From contig JBCNJP010000026.1 in NCBI GenBank assembly GCA_039602395.1, positions 609,195 to 673,194 on the forward strand: a stretch of DNA of 64,000 bases, read 5' to 3'. The position numbers were made by a program, and so were the translations under genes. The notes under the pieces were generated by a model. That model was not told the DNA's origin. It searched no databases and worked only from the letters and a program-made list of their open reading frames with translations. Below, in pieces: positions 22,201 to 33,340 of the stretch; within the stretch, counting starts at the first letter, position 1, and every line of letters begins with the position of its first letter. This stretch comes from Deinandra increscens subsp. villosa. Its lineage: Eukaryota > Streptophyta > Magnoliopsida > Asterales > Asteraceae.

Positions 22201-24965
22201 TAAACTCTAAAGTGTTTGATATCGTCAGATATGGGACGTGGAACTGGCCCCTTGCATGGACTCATAAATTTCCTTGTTTATGGGAATTTACCCCTCCGGA
22301 TCTTCGCCCCACTATACCGGACACTATCAAGTGGAAATCTAATGACAACAACATGGATGGTTTCAATACTAAAAGAGTTTTTGAAGATATTTGCTGGGCT
22401 GATCCCGTCGTCCCCTGGCATAAAGTGGTCTGGTTTTCCCAAAGCATTCCAAGACATTCTTTTATCTTATGGTTAGCTATCAAGCATAGACTGCTCACTC
22501 AAGATAGGCTTCGAGATTGGGAAGTCCAACACAATGGGGTTTGTGCTTTCTGTGAAATTGGCCATGATAGCCATTCTCACCTCTTCTTTGCTTGTGACTA
22601 CCCTCATAGTGTGTGGAGTAACCTTTGTACCATGGCAAGTATTGACACCACTGATCGGGACTGGAATGGTTGGGTTGATTATTTTTCGGCCCAAAGCTGG
22701 ACATCATCTATTGGGTCCATCATTAAAAGATTGGTCCTTGCTGCTGTGGTCTATTTCATATGGCAAGAGAGAAATCTGCGGCTATTTCAGGGCAAAAGAC
22801 GAAGCTGTAATGAACTGACTACAGTGATTAAAGAGCATATAAGGAACAGGCTGACTGGACTGAAGATGAAGGTGAACAGGGATACTCTTTTAGCCAGTGA
22901 GAAATGGAATTTTGCCCTTGGATCATGGACGAGACCTCGTGCCACCACTCATGTTTATCAGGTACACACCCATTTGTTACATCCTTTCAAGGTAGGGACC
23001 CATCTGATTATGGGTGGTCCTTTCCTATATAATTTTTCTAAAAAAAGAAACCCTTTGGATGGGGTGGTCAACTTCTGTAGACCATGTGGGATAACCTGCC
23101 ATGGGATTATGGGTTTGGATTGGGTGGCAGAGAATGGGCGGGACAAAGGATTGGAAAAAAGTCCTAGTTTATTTGTCAAATTGGAAAGTGACTTCCTTAT
23201 CCTAAAGCATGACTTGGGCTACTGGATTGGTTGGAAATGTAAATGGGAATGGGTGGGTGTCATATACGGGCCGTATTGGGCTGGACAGGGCCAGTCCTGT
23301 GGGCTTAGGGAGGTGACCAACTTGGGTATTTTAACTCTGCGAAGTTGTATGGGAGTTACGAGAATAAAAATCAAGGGTTGGTTAAAATGGGATAACTTTG
23401 GTAAAAGATGCACATGGTGGTGTTATAGTTTTAGATACCATGACTTTATCAAGCGAATTGCAGACAATCCTTTTATACAAGAGGGCGAGTGGATGGGTAT
23501 GGTTCATACTATCACCCTAAACTCACAGAAGCCCAGATCTTACTCGGATTTTGACGATGTTAGATGGCAACACTTGAGGTGCCAATGGACCCAAGTCAGT
23601 CCTTTACGGGACCAGGAGATGAACCTTTGGGGGGATCCTAGTACTAGACGAATTGACGATGTTAGTTGGCCTACACTGGGATGCCAATGGATCCTAGTCA
23701 GTCCCCATTGGGACCAGGATATGAACCTTTGGGGGGATCCTAGCACTAGACGAATTGACGGAGTGACTAGGTCACATACTTGTACCTGGATCTATTGCCA
23801 TTTTCATACAAATCATGGGACAAATGAGGTTTGGGTTTCAATTACTTTTGATGTTGGGCCAGTTTCACAACGTTGGGTAGTCATCTGGCAGTCTTTACTG
23901 TCCTCCAGTTCCAAAAACACGGGCACACCTGCACTTCAAAATCTCTTAGTCCTGCTCTTTTCATCCAAAGGCTTGACTAACTCCTATGGTCCGGATTGGT
24001 GGTTAGGGTTTGACTGGCATCCGAGATGCAGAAACCGTGGAGAGATAAGGTTGGAGTACACTGGGTCTTATAGGACGCTATTCTACTCCCCAAAATTTTT
24101 TGAATTTTTTAGATCCATTCTCCGGTGTACGAACCCAAGTATGAAAATTGTGTCGGCCTTTTTATTTTTCTTTTTTGAGTCTTCTTTGGGATATCATGGG
24201 GAATTATGGTTTGGGGTGACACTTGCAATCGTTTTTTGGTGCTTAGGAACATCTCGTTACCCAAAGGTGAGTGCTTGGATATTGAACCATAGCCATGAAG
24301 GACGAGCCATGCATACTGGGCCAAAAGGGGTTTTGAAATGGGATTGGGATGGGCTTACTGTTGGCCCGATTCGGAGGATGACGAGGAAAGTACACGCGGG
24401 TCCTATTACGGGTTATAAGGAAATGGAGCGGAAAGGCGGGTTCACCATTTTAGCTACAAAGCAGACGGCACACCAAACTCACGCGGATCTTGATTCGGGT
24501 CACCGGCTCACGTTGGAGAGTCAGTTTTTATGTGCGAACTGTCTTCGGGTCAGGGATCCTTTGGGCTACAACCAGGCCCAATTTCAAGGCCTGCTTGGCG
24601 AGACTATTAGGCGGGCTTACCGATTCAATAAAATCAAGCCCGTTATGAATGAGTTCCGGGTCAGGAAGCTTAGGTGGAAACGACGACTCAAGAAAAAAGG
24701 GACAAGTAACAAGAATAGGAGGCACCGACACAAAGTTGGGGAAAATAAAATGCCCAAGACCAATGATGCCATTCGGATCTCTAGTTTCCAACATCATGTG
24801 GGCCCGGACCGGGTTCCAACTTGTATAAATTTCAAAGTTTATTTATTTAGTCATAGGTTGGCTCCTTGCTACCTTCGGTCCAAGGCTATGTGTTTAAAGC
24901 CTTGGCCGGATGATACTTTGGATTTAGGCTTGGTTTCAAAATTAGACTATGTGTTTAAAGTCTAA
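19279..24965 (+). pseudogene. LINE ORF2 of element E (EN-RT-zf-RVT plus long extension), one frameshift
   Basis: Encodes the enzymes for target-primed reverse transcription. The ATG at 19279 lies 27 nt after the ORF1 stop. The AP endonuclease occupies about residues 1-235 (LTWNTRGL, LESHV, VMGDFNAV, TSDHSPCML). The RT has FRPIACCNVIYK, SAFIPGRMICDNIL, IKIDIQKAYDTVS, RGLKQGDPMSPYLF, the catalytic CFADDLLMF and LPVKYLGVPLLSKRL. A zf-RVT-like region (IPRHSFILWLAIKHRLLTQD, CAFC...SHSHLFFAC) follows. A roughly 650-aa extension contains two 34-aa repeats (23553-23756), a basic tract and the end LDYVFKV. One frameshift lies between about 22140 and 22152 where WHPF-SPLGEFIT should be continuous. Total length is about 1895 codons, well beyond the 1.2-1.4k usual for plant L1 ORF2. 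Confidence 0.88.
23553..23756 (+). repeat. Two tandem 102-bp repeats inside ORF2 (element E)
   Basis: Two in-frame 102-bp units (23553-23654 and 23655-23756), each encoding 34 aa with the core QW-x2-VSP-x2-DQ-x-MNLWGDPSTRRI. The same two-copy arrangement is at 38709-38912 (H), 59708-59911 (K) and 11949-12151 (C). Confidence 0.9.
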
Positions 24966-24969
24966 TTTT
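24880..24969 (+). other. Twin hairpins with identical loop (element E)
   Basis: Hairpin 1 has stem CCAAGGCT/AGCCTTGG (24880-24905). Hairpin 2 has the 11-bp stem AAAATTAGACT/AGTCTAATTTT (24938-24969). Both loops are ATGTGTTTAA. The loop is read in different frames in the two hairpins (Met-Cys-Leu versus Tyr-Val-Phe-Lys), so protein constraint does not explain its identity. Confidence 0.85.
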
Positions 24970-25021
24970 GTCTCCTCCCTTCTGTGTATTCTTTGATTTT
25001 TTTTTCTAATAAATGTTTGCC

Positions 25022-25036
25022 AAGGGCACTGCCCTT
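25022..25036 (+). other. 3'-terminal hairpin (element E)
   Basis: AAGGGCA-C-TGCCCTT followed by TTCC and poly(A), downstream of AATAAA. The same structure ends C, D, F, K, L, N1 and N2, so it is a candidate recognition site for the reverse transcriptase. Confidence 0.85.
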
Positions 25037-25058
25037 TTCCAAAAAAAAAAAAAAAAAA

Positions 25059-25320
25059 CCCTAAACCCTAAACCCTAAACCCTAAACCCTAAACCCTAAA
25101 CCCTAAACCCTAAACCCTAAACCCTAAACCCTAAACCCTAAACCCTAAACCCTAAACCCTAAACCCTAAACCCTAAACCCTAAACCCTAAACCCTAAACC
25201 CTAAACCCTAAACCCTAAACCCTAAACCCTAAACCCTAAACCCTAAACCCTAAACCCTAAACCCTAAACCCTAAACCCTAAACCCTAAACCCTAAACCCT
25301 AAACCCTAAACCCTAAACCC
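25059..25320 (+). repeat. Telomeric array 4 (CCCTAAA)
   Basis: About 37 uninterrupted CCCTAAA units between the poly(A) of E and the 5' end of F. Confidence 0.97.
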
Positions 25321-25416
25321 CGATGGATTTTCATTTGTGTGTTTTTCCCTACACACACTTAACGGTGAGAGAGAAAATCCTCTAACTCTCACACACTCTT
25401 TCTCTCAATTCCGGCA

Positions 25417-28017
25417 ATGAAAAACCAACCAAAGAAGACGAATCCGACCACCTCTCAACCTACTCGACGTTCTACTAGGCTCCAACAATCATCTACGGCA
25501 ACGGTTGGTGGTGACGGTAAGCATGCGGAGGTAACATCTGAAAAAACGGATGATCAATCGGTGATTATAAGGGATTGGAATGATCTACGTGTGGTCGATG
25601 TTGATCCTCTATTTTCGGTTATGGAGGATGACGGAGAGGGATCTGAGCATTGGGGGAAGATAGATTACACTTTTAGTGGAAAGGAGGAGAAGTATTTGGT
25701 CTCCACGAAAGCGTTTCTCTCGTTTGAAGAACTTAGGGTTCATGCAAGGACGTTAAAGGAGAAAGTGACGGCCTTTTGTCCGGTGAATACGATCGCATCG
25801 GTCCCGTCGAATTCTACGGGTTTGTTTCCTTCGAATGCCGATTCTGTATCGATAGCCAATCCGGGTATGTCTACTCCTAATTCGGTTCCTGTTCAGTCTA
25901 AGTCTGCCTCGTATACGACGGATGAAAGAATCCCGGTTATGAATGATATTGAATCCGACGGTTCTAATGGAGGTTTCGGGTTTGTTACGGAATCATTGCA
26001 TCGAAATTCGGGGCTCAAAAAATACCCGGATCTTGATGAGATTAATTCCGTGTCCACTGGGTCGAAATTTGATGACCGAATTGAGGAGGTTGCCGGTGAT
26101 GGTGCGTTGCCGGACCATTTGAAATCGCCGGCCGGTGGCGGTGATTTTGTTCCGTTTAACGTGGGTCAAAATAAATCCCATGAAATCAGGGAGGAGTCTT
26201 TAATGCAATTAAATGAGAATATCTCATTTGATTTGAATTCTAAAACTATCCAGAATGAGGTGTCAAATGGTGGGTTAATCAAAATGTCGGCTGGCATGCA
26301 AATGGGTGGTGGATCCGCGAACTCTCCCTTGACCCAGTTGGATAACCCGGTTGCTCCATCTCTTGGGCCACACGTTGCGGATCAGGTTTGTATTAACCAA
26401 GTTGATGGGCTGAACTCTTCCGGCCCAACTGCCACAATAAATGGGATTTCGAAATGGTTGGATTCTATGGAGACACCGGCCCAGCCCAAGTCGAACCAAC
26501 TTTTACAAATTGGTAATGTTTCTATTCCGCTGACCAGTAATTCGAACTCTTCTTTTGTGTATGAGCATGACAATTTTATGGCTCTTGATCAACATGATAC
26601 TGAATATGAAAGTCTTATGGGCACTAAAATTTGGAATGCGGATTTGTTTAAACAACTTGTTCAAGGGCTAGAGGTGGAAGATAGTGAAACTAGATTATTA
26701 TATGATCCCCCTATTGTTGACCAAAATGGATCAAAAGTTGTTAAATTAAATAGTCACTTTATGGCTAAATGCAATAAAGCATATGCATTGCATTTGTTTG
26801 GTCACTTAGTGGGAAAAACGCTTCCTTATTTTAAGGTTAAGCAATGTGCCATCCGTATGTGGCATAGGTTTGGGCTTCATGAGGTTTATAGAAATAATGC
26901 CGGTGTCTATTTCTTTAAATTTTTGGATGAGAATGGTATGCAAAGTGTGCTCCAACAAGGAGCATGGCTTTTTGATGATATCCCTATGGTTCTAGAATTA
27001 TGGCAACCGGACTCTTGCCTTGATAAACCCGACCCGTCTATGGTGCCAATATGGGTATCGATTATGGATCTACCACTGAGTTTATGGAATGGTGGTAACA
27101 TTAGTCAAATTGTTAGTAGCATAGGCCGGCCCATTATGCTTGACAAGCCAACCTATGAACGATGTAAAACAAAAGATGGGGTTGTGGGCTATGCTCGAGT
27201 CTTAGTCCATGCCTTGGCCCAGAATGGGCTCCCGGACTCGGTTACGGCCCAATTCCCAACTACTAGAAATGGAGAAGGAAAAACATGTTCTTTCTCACTT
27301 GTTTATAATTGGAAGCCCCCAATTTGTACTAAGTGTTGTGTGTTTGGTCACAATGTGGATTCGTGTCCCTTGATCCCGAATATAACAGATACAACCCATA
27401 CGGAGGAGAATGTTAATATGGATAAGGAACCAAAATCTGTGGAGACTCAACAACAAAAGTTGGATGTTGACGAGGAGGGTTTTGTGGAGGTCAAGAAGAA
27501 ACGAAAAAAACCGAAGCCCAAAAAGGTTTCGAACCAGCCCAAAACGGTGGTTTTTAAACCGGTTTACCAGGCCAAAACCCAACCCAAGGTGTAGCCAGGC
27601 CTCTTCTCTAAACCGAATGCAGAAGCCCGATCAGGACACCAAGTCAGGCCCATTCGATCTGAGTCGTGCGAATCAGCCCATCGTTGATAAAAATCGGCCC
27701 AACAACAAAGGTAAAGCTCCTATTGCGTCTATCTAATTCGTTTGCTGCTTTTAATTCTGAAGTACCAGGAGGATGTGGAGGATACTTGGGATGATGGCTA
27801 CGGGTCTTTGGGATAGTGAGAAAACAACTTGCTTTGAATTTGGTCAAGGAAAAGACCGTGCCTACCTCCGAAAGTGTTTTCTAAGTGGTCATCCAAACTT
27901 AAAGAACACTTCGTTTCTCTTTGCATTGATCATGAGCTTGCTTACCAGCACTTGCTTGGAACTGATGACGATGTCCTTTCTGAAGAAGACGGGACTGCTA
28001 GATTTATGGCAAATTAA
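25417..28017 (+). pseudogene. TelG ORF1 (DUF4283-like plus zinc knuckle), broken near its C-terminus
   Basis: The frame is open from ATG 25417 to a stop at 27592-27594 (725 aa), then disrupted. The original end is visible in the starting frame as LSEEDGTARFMAN before TAA at 28015-28017, matching the EKDGTSKFM end of TelL1 ORF1. The N-terminus is basic with RRSTRLQQS. The middle is disordered and Ser/Asn-rich. A DUF4283-like domain lies at about residues 445-600 (AYALHLFGHLVGKTLPYFKV, LPLSLWNGGNISQIV), and the knuckle C-TK-C-CVFG-H-NVDS-C at about residues 637-650. Compared with G, small indels cluster at 27587-27765, looking like poor consensus rather than old decay. Expected role: RNA-binding gag-like protein that packages its own RNA. 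Confidence 0.8.
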
Positions 28018-28114
28018 TTGTAATAGTTAGTTTGTTTGTTTTGTTTCAGTAGCCTTTCCTTTTGGTTTGTGCTACTTTGTTTGTAATCTCATTCTATTCT
28101 AATAAAAGTTTACC

Positions 28115-28129
28115 AAGGGCATTGCCCTT
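28115..28129 (+). other. 3'-terminal hairpin (element F)
   Basis: AAGGGCA-T-TGCCCTT, 4 nt before poly(A), identical in stem to E although the coding regions are unrelated at this end. Confidence 0.85.
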
Positions 28130-28144
28130 TTCCAAAAAAAAAAA

Positions 28145-28414
28145 CCCTAAACCCTAAACCCTAAACCCTAAACCCTAAACCCTAAACCCTAAACCCTAAA
28201 CCCTAAACCCTAAACCCTAAACCCTAAACCCTAAACCCTAAACCCTAAACCCTAAACCCTAAACCCTAAACCCTAAACCCTAAACCCTAAACCCTAAACC
28301 CTAAACCCTAAACCCTAAACCCTAAACCCTAAACCCTAAACCCTAAACCCTAAACCCTAAACCCTAAACCCTAAACCCTAAACCCTAAACCCTAAACCCT
28401 AAACCCTAAACCCT
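28145..28414 (+). repeat. Telomeric array 5 (CCCTAAA)
   Basis: About 38 uninterrupted CCCTAAA units between the poly(A) of F and the 5' end of N1, ending CCCT before ATGGA. Confidence 0.97.
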
Positions 28415-28660
28415 ATGGAAAATCATTTGGTCTAATTTCGCAACACACACTTAACGGTGTGAGAGAGTGTGTGCTCTCCCTCTCTCACGGCCGAACCCTA
28501 TTCCACCCCTTTTCTCCGTTCGTTTTCTCTGATCTCTCCTTCAATCTTCCTTCCTAGTAGTCGAGTTGATGATCGGAAGGTTGGATACCCTGGGCTTCAT
28601 CGTTTTTTGGATCGAGCACTACTACAAAAACTGGCTTTCTTGACGTGCATTGCGCGTCAA

Positions 28661-28921
28661 GAAAGGGCCTTCTTGACACGCAAATGCGCGTCAAGGATGC
28701 GGGGGTCAAGAAGCTTCTTGACGCGCAAAATGCGTGTCAAGAAGCTCTTGACGCGCGAACGATGACGCGCATTTTATGACGCGCAATGCGTGTCAAGAAA
28801 GGGTCTTCTTGACACACAAATGCGCGTCAAGGAAGCCGGGGTCAAGAACCTTCTTGACGCGCAAAATGCGTGTCAAGAAGTTCTTGACACGCGAACAATG
28901 ACGCGTATTTTTGCGCGTCAA
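28661..28921. repeat. CACTA left subterminal repeats
   Basis: Two diverged copies of a unit of roughly 130 bp (28661-28796 and 28797-28921), each containing several near-palindromes in which CTTGACGCGCA faces TGCGCGTCAAG. Related motifs occur near the right end (33345-33525). Confidence 0.8.
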
Positions 28922-28925
28922 GAAT

Positions 28926-31900
28926 GTTTTTAAAAAATTAAAAAAAAATTTTATTTGTTTGTAAATCACTAATTTCCACATTAAATGGCAATTAACCTCA
29001 ATACAAAATACAATACACTTACAACAAAATAATGCACTTCATATATATAGTAAAAATTACAAAGTTAACATAAATTTACAAATTGGATGTGCAATCTATG
29101 GCTCTTGAAATCTGCAACCTGTGCTCAGTCCTACTCTGCAAGAAAATACAACAACTTGAGAAAATTTGAATGTGCAATCTAAACTTGAGAAAACAAGTGC
29201 AGTTAGTCTATAACCCATGACCCATTAAAAAACACTAGTAAAAGATCTGGCCAAATTTGGTGCACCTGCAGGGGTCTATACAAATCTGTCCAAATCTAGT
29301 TTAAAAAGATTGATGTTTGGAGATTTTAGTTTAAAAAAAATAGAAACTAATAAAATTTCTGCAATAGCAGCAACATGTAAGAAAATCAGAAACTAAGTTC
29401 TAAGTAAAGAGAAGAGGCAAGAGTTTAAATATGTTCACATAACAGCAACATGTAAGAAAAAAACTAGAGATTAAATCAATAAGCAACAGCAACAACAATA
29501 TAGCAGGTTATGGAAATTTGGAAATTATATCAATAAGCAACAACAGAAACAATAGAAATTAACAGCAGGCATCATATCATTTGAATAGAAAAAGGAAGTG
29601 TTATGGATCAAATAGCACTTGTTCATTTTTATGCCCAGGTGCCTATGGATCAAATTTGGGTTTCTTAGTTTAAATACCTAATAGCTGAAAACAACAACAA
29701 AACATGTTCAAAACAGCAACCTTGCTGAAAACAACCCCAAAATAGGTTCAAAACCACCTGTAAACTGCTGGCCAGAATTGGTACATCAACAGAGAATCGT
29801 TTATGATGCAACTGGTGTACGATTGCAAGCTGGGCATCAAGCAGAGGTTCGTTTATTTTAGTGTCTAATGAAATTAACAATTTTTGTAATAATTTATCAC
29901 TTTTTTTTATTTTTTCATAGCTTAATTAAAGCAGATATTGTAATGTGTACTTACTAGTTCATAAAGTTGAGATTATAACAGACTAAGTTGTTGAGTTTAA
30001 ATAAGTTCATGGACTTAATCATGCAAAAAAGACTTTGAGTTTTCATTCATGAGATAGATAAAAAAAAGGTTCAGGTGTTATAAAATCAATAAACAAATCA
30101 AAATTGTCTCCTATGTCTTTGTCTATTAGAGCTCTTTAGTTTCATGGCAGTTAGAGAGGTCCATCTATGTCATAAAAACCATTGCTAGGGCCTTATAATA
30201 TATACAACTACCCACAGTTTAGAAACTACTCAAACTACATGATTATGCATCAGTAGTTAACTTAGCTGTTGTTTGTAGATCAGCAGCTAACAATCAGCCA
30301 ACAACCTAAATGTACATGTATGTAACACAAATGGGTTAGAGAACCAGTAAAAACAAATTCGCCTCAAACCTGTCATTCTGGTATGGCCAAAATTGCAAGC
30401 ATAAGTTGACCTGTCAACCCCATTTGCCTCTTTTTTGTCTTGCAAATTCTAGGAATTCTCCAATCAGACATCTATAGAGAAAAAATTCAAGTAAAACACA
30501 AAAATTAAATACAATAATCTTTAAAACTTCAAATTGAGTTTTTATTTCTTCTTAGCCTTTTAATTTGTCCAACTTTATTCATGCTACCATGAAAGCATCT
30601 GAAGGTTAAGTTGAGATTATTTGATTCTCATTATTCAGTATCCTGTAACCAGTGTTTTCAAATAGTTAGAAGAACTCATTTCAAAACTAAAATGGAAATC
30701 AAGTACACATAGAGAAGATCAAATGAGGATAAAAGAACTATAAATACTAAGACATAGAATAAGTAGAATTCAAAATCTTCAAAAGATAAAAGATCATTGG
30801 AACTCTTAGAAAGACCCAATATAATTCCATTCAAAGATCATCATGATCTTAGGAAGACCCACAGTCCGTTAACATAAAGCTTAATCAAATCCCACTTAAT
30901 ATGATTAATTAATCACTTGAGTTTCTATTTTAACAAATGATAACCTCTGATGTCAATTTTACTCGTAGTTTACTCATAATAATTTGTGTTCGTCTATTAA
31001 AATTTTACAAAAATGTATTCATTTGTATGAGAAATTACATACATAAACGAATTTAACTGATTAAATCAAGATTGAGTACACAAAGACAAATGCAAAAGAC
31101 GAACCAAACGTTATAGAGAAGCTCAAATGAGGATAAAAGAACTATAACAATGAATCTAGAATTAAAAAAAACATCTGAAGTATCACTACATAAGACTTAA
31201 CACTACATAATTCATGAGTTACCACCAAATAGATGAAAGATATTTATCTTATCTTTTTTAATGTTCCTTTAGAATTGCAACGCCATGATTAAAGTACCTT
31301 GTAAGTAAACAAACATGTTCATATATCTTTTCATGTCTATGAAAAATACAAACCTGATAATGTTGTGCATCCTATACTAAAATATCAAAGTCCTCATTTC
31401 CAATTTGCTACCCAACCATTTCAACAGAACCTACATTTTTTTCACAATAAATAAAAGATGTTTAAACCAAAAAGCAAATATATGAACCTACACCCAAGTT
31501 TAGCATAGAAAAATTATAAAAGAAATGTTATAACTCCTATTATCAAGCATTTTAATCAATGAGTTGGTTTTCAGATCATTGAGAGAACCTACTGCAAAGA
31601 TTTAATGGAAATGGTTTTACATAAAGTGCATAGGAATGAAAGTAAATGAGTTAAAAAAAAGTTAAAAATAGGATAAAACATGTCTGAGTATAAAAACTGG
31701 TTTTACATAACACACACATATATATAACTTCTATTTACTTAAAAACTCATCAAGTTTTTTTATTTTAAAATAGGATAAAATATGTCAGAGTATAGAACCT
31801 GCTACTGTTCTTCCTTTTTCCTTACTTTTGGCACTCTTTCCTCCTTGGACATTATGATTCCAACATTTTGGTCACCTGGTTGCCAGAAGATCAGTCATTA

Positions 31901-33340
31901 CAATAGATTTCTTTAATCTATAAAATTCATAAACAGCTATTTGCTTAATCAGTTAATTGTTGTTTCTGGTGATCATCAGTATACAAAACACATAAACGTT
32001 TTACATAGTTGTATAACAGTCCAAAGATCAAGCGTAATATGAGTTCGAGAACATACTTTTTCTCTATCAAATAAGTGATATGCCTTTCCATTGGTTCTTG
32101 ACGTCTCCAAAGCTCAAGACTTTATAGAAGACTCCTTCAATTTCATTAATACAAACATCATATTACTTCTATATAAACAATCAAAAATGTATTTACTCAT
32201 TATAAGGTAGTCTTCTCACCTTTTTCCTGATAAAAGAAAACCAAAAATTTATGATATACAATGCTCAAAACCAAGACAGAACTGGGATACAAACGATCAT
32301 GAACTAAATGATCAGCACCATTTCTAAAAGGATTAATGTTATTAAAGAAAAAAAACCTACCCATGTTATACTAAATTAAAGCAAAACATTAGCAAAATAA
32401 CTAGAAATAAAATGGCAGGAACTAAAAGTAGGGAGAATGGGTCAAACTAGGTCACTGAGATGGGTGGAGCTGACCCGATTAAACCATTGGGGCCCTGATA
32501 GCTTGAACAACACGTGAGCATTGAAAACACGAGATTATAACTTTGTTTCAAGTGGATTGTGGTTCAAACATTCCATCAAACAATTGGTATGCATAATAAC
32601 TTATGGCAATTGGGAGCGCTTATGAACTTCATGAGCTTCCTTCTTCCGCTTCCTTTCAAAATGATGTGTAAAACCTGTAACTATGCATAAATCAAACATG
32701 ATTAAACAATGTAAGATGAATCTGAATCCAATCTTCCAAGCGTAACTGTAATTTCAAAACCTATAATATCAAATTTAAACCTAGGAAGGATTTCTTACCG
32801 TGAGAGTCGAATTGGTGGTTCAAACGCATGTAAAATATGGATAATTATAAGAACGTGGGATGAAATTGAAGAGTGAATTACTTAAAGTTGAAGACGATCG
32901 ATCAACTTGGGTGACATTAGGGCTCAATCGGCGTTGATGGAGATTCCTGTTAGATGTGTGCTTTAGTAGAGGAAAGCAAGAGTAGCCATGCGGTTGTTCT
33001 TGTATAGGAGATCTGGAATGAAACGAATCGGGGCTGGGATTTGAGGAGGAGCACGACAGATAGTGGTGGAAGGTTGTAGTGTAATCGATCAATCAGGGGA
33101 TGAATTCTTCCATTACAAATCTGGATTCAAAGTTTTAGCAGTTTAGTGGCTTCAATGGCGATTGATTTCTGTCAATCAGAGGATGTGGTAGGGTTTTTGG
33201 AGGAGACGGTCTCGAGTTAATTCGTTTCTGGATTAAACGGAGAGAGATCGGGTGTGGGGGGAAAATAGAGGCTGAAAATTAAAAATTAGGGCAAAATATT
33301 GGGGGGAAATTTGGAGCCAAAAATTAAAAGACGACACTTT
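28926..33340. other. CACTA interior, AT-rich, no gene recognised
   Basis: About 4.4 kb of AT-rich sequence. The longest frames are under 100 codons (for example 90 codons on the minus strand at 32820-33092) and resemble nothing I know. It may include captured host or ancestral transposon intron sequence, but nothing here supports a specific call. Confidence 0.6.

Larger units (their letters stand above)
15504..25058 (+). mobile_element. Element E: full-length TelL1 LINE
   Basis: A complete LINE of 9537 bp plus an 18-nt poly(A) (25041-25058), bounded on both sides by CCCTAAA arrays. It has a 5' UTR (15504-15685), ORF1 (15686-19251), a 27-bp spacer, ORF2 (19279-24965) and a short 3' UTR with AATAAA (25008-25013) and a terminal hairpin (25022-25036). 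No RNase H domain was recognised. Three apparent frameshifts (two in ORF1, one in ORF2) are the only lesions seen, so this is a recent copy or an intact copy with assembly indels. Confidence 0.93.
25321..28144 (+). mobile_element. Element F: ORF1-only (TelG) telomere-associated LINE derivative
   Basis: A 2.8-kb element between two CCCTAAA arrays. It starts CGATGGATTTTCATTT and has a 95-bp leader with ACACACTTAACGG, an ORF1-type protein, and a 3' UTR with AATAAA, the terminal hairpin AAGGGCA-T-TGCCCTT (28115-28129) and poly(A) 28134-28144. There is no endonuclease or RT sequence between the end of ORF1 (28017) and the tail, so it must be mobilised in trans. It shares the tail with TelL1 but has a different ORF1. 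Confidence 0.88.

Noticed and set aside
22900..24965. RNase H domain at the end of TelL1 ORF2
   Set aside because: I looked for the D-E-D-H pattern and typical plant LINE RNase H motifs after the zf-RVT region and did not see them.
32820..33092. A 90-codon minus-strand frame in the CACTA as a captured gene
   Set aside because: No recognisable domain, no second copy here and no codon signal that I can judge; probably chance.
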